The translations under genes were made by a program, and so were the position numbers. Shown piece after piece: positions 5,708 to 6,660 of a DNA stretch of 6,660 bases. Location of the stretch: contig JAFZAR010000272.1 in NCBI GenBank assembly GCA_017557085.1, forward strand, positions 1 to 6,660, written 5' to 3'. The DNA comes from Verrucomicrobiota bacterium (GTDB lineage: Bacteria; Verrucomicrobiota; Verrucomicrobiia; Limisphaerales; UBA1412). The notes under the pieces are model-generated. The model did not search any database and was not told the origin of the DNA. It saw only the letters and a program-made list of their open reading frames with translations. Every line of letters begins with the position of its first letter. The stretch's first letter is position 1.

Positions 5708-6553
5708 ATGGGCATTTTAGATTTAACTCTCAGCGTGCTTGCCGTTTTGCTATGGGCAAACTGGCAAATGGGGGTCTCTGCCAATCAGAAGCGGGTCACC
5801 GATTTGGGACACGTGGGGCGTACGATTTCCCATAAAGCGGAACCGGGTTTTTCCTGGAAAACGCTGCTGCCGCTGGTTGCCATTTTATTTCTGAGGCCGT
5901 TTATTTATTGGCAGATAGGAATGGGGATAGAGTGGAGCGCGATGCTGAAGTTTGGAGCGGTCTCCATACCGTTCCGTTCGGATAATCTTCTGCACATGAT
6001 GGTGTTTTCACTGGCGGGATTTGCTCAGATCCTGCTGATTTTCTATTCCTGGATACTTTTCCTGGGATTAGTGAACTACGGAGACAATGTCAATGAAAAC
6101 AATTTGCTGCACAAAGGGATCCACATTTTTACAAAGCCGGTTATCAAGTGGCCAGTGATATTCCGGATCCTTTTGCCGGGGATGATCACAGCTCCCTTGT
6201 GGTTCCTTTTTTGTCTGGTTTTGGAAAAGATCAATATCTTTCCGGTTCAGACTCTTAAATCTATTTTTTGTGAAAGCTTGGTCATGGGACTGTGTGCCTA
6301 TCTGCCGTGGTGTCATCTGCTGGCGCTGCTGATTTTTATCTACTTCCTGAACAGCTACATTTATCTGGGCGGTTCACCCATCTGGAATTATCTGCACTTT
6401 TTCACTCGCAAGATATTGACACCGCTCTACTTTCTACCGTTGCAAATCAGCAAGATAGATTTCACTCCCGTGGCCGGGATGGCCATTGTCTTTTTGATTT
6501 ATGAGAACGCCGTCAAGGGACTAAGCGTTCTCTTCACTTACGCCTTGAGGTAG
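5708..6553 (+). CDS. Multi-pass membrane protein with YggT-like features
   Basis: A 281-residue integral membrane protein. Hydrophobic segments lie at about 3-17, 52-68, 94-122, 150-172, 191-220 and 252-275. The C-terminal half (about 204-265) resembles the YggT family: a long hydrophobic helix, a glycine-rich turn (LGGSP, 220-224), then LTPLYFLPLQISKIDFTPVA (237-256), which matches the family pattern of P...LP...G-x-D-x-[ST]-P. A similar helix / N-x-L / K-P-V / P order at 104-165 suggests an internal twofold repeat, as in two-unit YggT proteins. YggT proteins are poorly characterised inner-membrane proteins linked to osmotic tolerance or cell-division and envelope functions in some bacteria. 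The ATG at 5708 gives a helix at the extreme N-terminus. No Shine-Dalgarno is seen, and no upstream in-frame start exists before a stop at 5633-5635. The 3' end overlaps a convergent gene by 33 bp. It is probably unrelated in function to the sugar operon. Confidence 0.82.
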   Translation: MGILDLTLSVLAVLLWANWQMGVSANQKRVTDLGHVGRTISHKAEPGFSWKTLLPLVAILFLRPFIYWQIGMGIEWSAMLKFGAVSIPFRSDNLLHMMVFSLAGFAQILLIFYSWILFLGLVNYGDNVNENNLLHKGIHIFTKPVIKWPVIFRILLPGMITAPLWFLFCLVLEKINIFPVQTLKSIFCESLVMGLCAYLPWCHLLALLIFIYFLNSYIYLGGSPIWNYLHFFTRKILTPLYFLPLQISKIDFTPVAGMAIVFLIYENAVKGLSVLFTYALR

Positions 6554-6660
6554 AGGCTGTTCGTCTTTAACGGAATCGACCGTTTCTCTCAATTTTGCCA
6601 AAAATTCAGAAATTCCATCGTCAAACGCTGCACTGAGACGTATGACCGGAGCCTTGCGGA
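6521..6660 (-). CDS. C-terminal end of a minus-strand gene, possibly a P-loop GTPase (partial)
   Basis: An open frame of 45 codons enters from the right edge (first whole codon at 6658) and stops with TAG at 6521-6523. The peptide includes PVIRLSAAFDDGISEFLAKL followed by a charged tail ending VSEENA. The pattern hydrophobic-SA-x(4)-G-I-x-E-(F/L)-L resembles the G5 region (SA loop) and final helix of Era/EngB/HflX-like GTPases, where the domain ends shortly after this motif. The G1-G4 motifs would lie outside the window. It overlaps the membrane-protein gene tail-to-tail by 33 bp. The short length makes the family call tentative; coding status is supported mainly by the amphipathic helix and motif pattern. 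Confidence 0.55.
   Translation of the reverse strand, partial: RKAPVIRLSAAFDDGISEFLAKLRETVDSVKDEQPLPQGVSEENA

Noticed and set aside
1..6660. CRISPR array, insertion sequence, tRNA/rRNA, phage or toxin-antitoxin genes
   Set aside because: No spaced identical repeats, terminal inverted repeats, transposase motifs or RNA-gene signatures were seen on either strand; the only repeat is the coding 93-bp tandem unit.

Overview
The window reads as chromosomal sequence from a bacterium of the Planctomycetes/Verrucomicrobia/Lentisphaerae (PVC) type. The main evidence is a Gfo/Idh/MocA oxidoreductase with a textbook Tat signal and the 'WGCHHYD' C-terminal domain style common in those phyla, next to a xylose-isomerase-like TIM-barrel protein and a sugar kinase. 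Base composition is moderate, and most start codons lack a clear Shine-Dalgarno sequence. The lineage is an inference from protein style; no rRNA or tRNA gene is present to fix it.

Layout. Positions 1-1021 (minus) hold an alpha/beta-hydrolase/esterase whose C-terminus runs off the left edge and whose N-terminus consists of three tandem hydrophobic repeats. A compact intrinsic terminator (1041-1064, with its T tract at 1033-1039) separates it from the Tat-exported oxidoreductase at 1079-2410 (minus). After a 135-bp divergent intergenic region, a plus-strand operon follows: a cytosolic Gfo/Idh/MocA oxidoreductase (2546-3700), a sugar-phosphate isomerase/epimerase-type TIM barrel (3710-4585) and a GHMP kinase resembling plant glucuronokinase (4582-5610). 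The last two overlap by 4 bp (ATGA). After a 97-bp gap comes a multi-pass membrane protein with YggT-like features (5708-6553). It overlaps tail-to-tail with the C-terminal end of a minus-strand gene, possibly a GTPase, entering from the right edge (6521-6660).

Working together. The central genes look like a carbohydrate-processing module. An exported NAD(P)-type oxidoreductase would act outside the cytoplasmic membrane. A cytosolic oxidoreductase and a TIM-barrel isomerase/epimerase (or lyase) would convert the imported sugar, and the GHMP kinase would phosphorylate a free sugar or uronic acid, probably at C1. The esterase could remove acyl groups from the glycan substrate. The substrate cannot be read from the sequence; a uronic acid or inositol-related compound is the best guess, from the kinase alone. 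No mobile elements, CRISPR arrays or RNA genes were seen, and no stretch of more than 300 bases lacks a gene.
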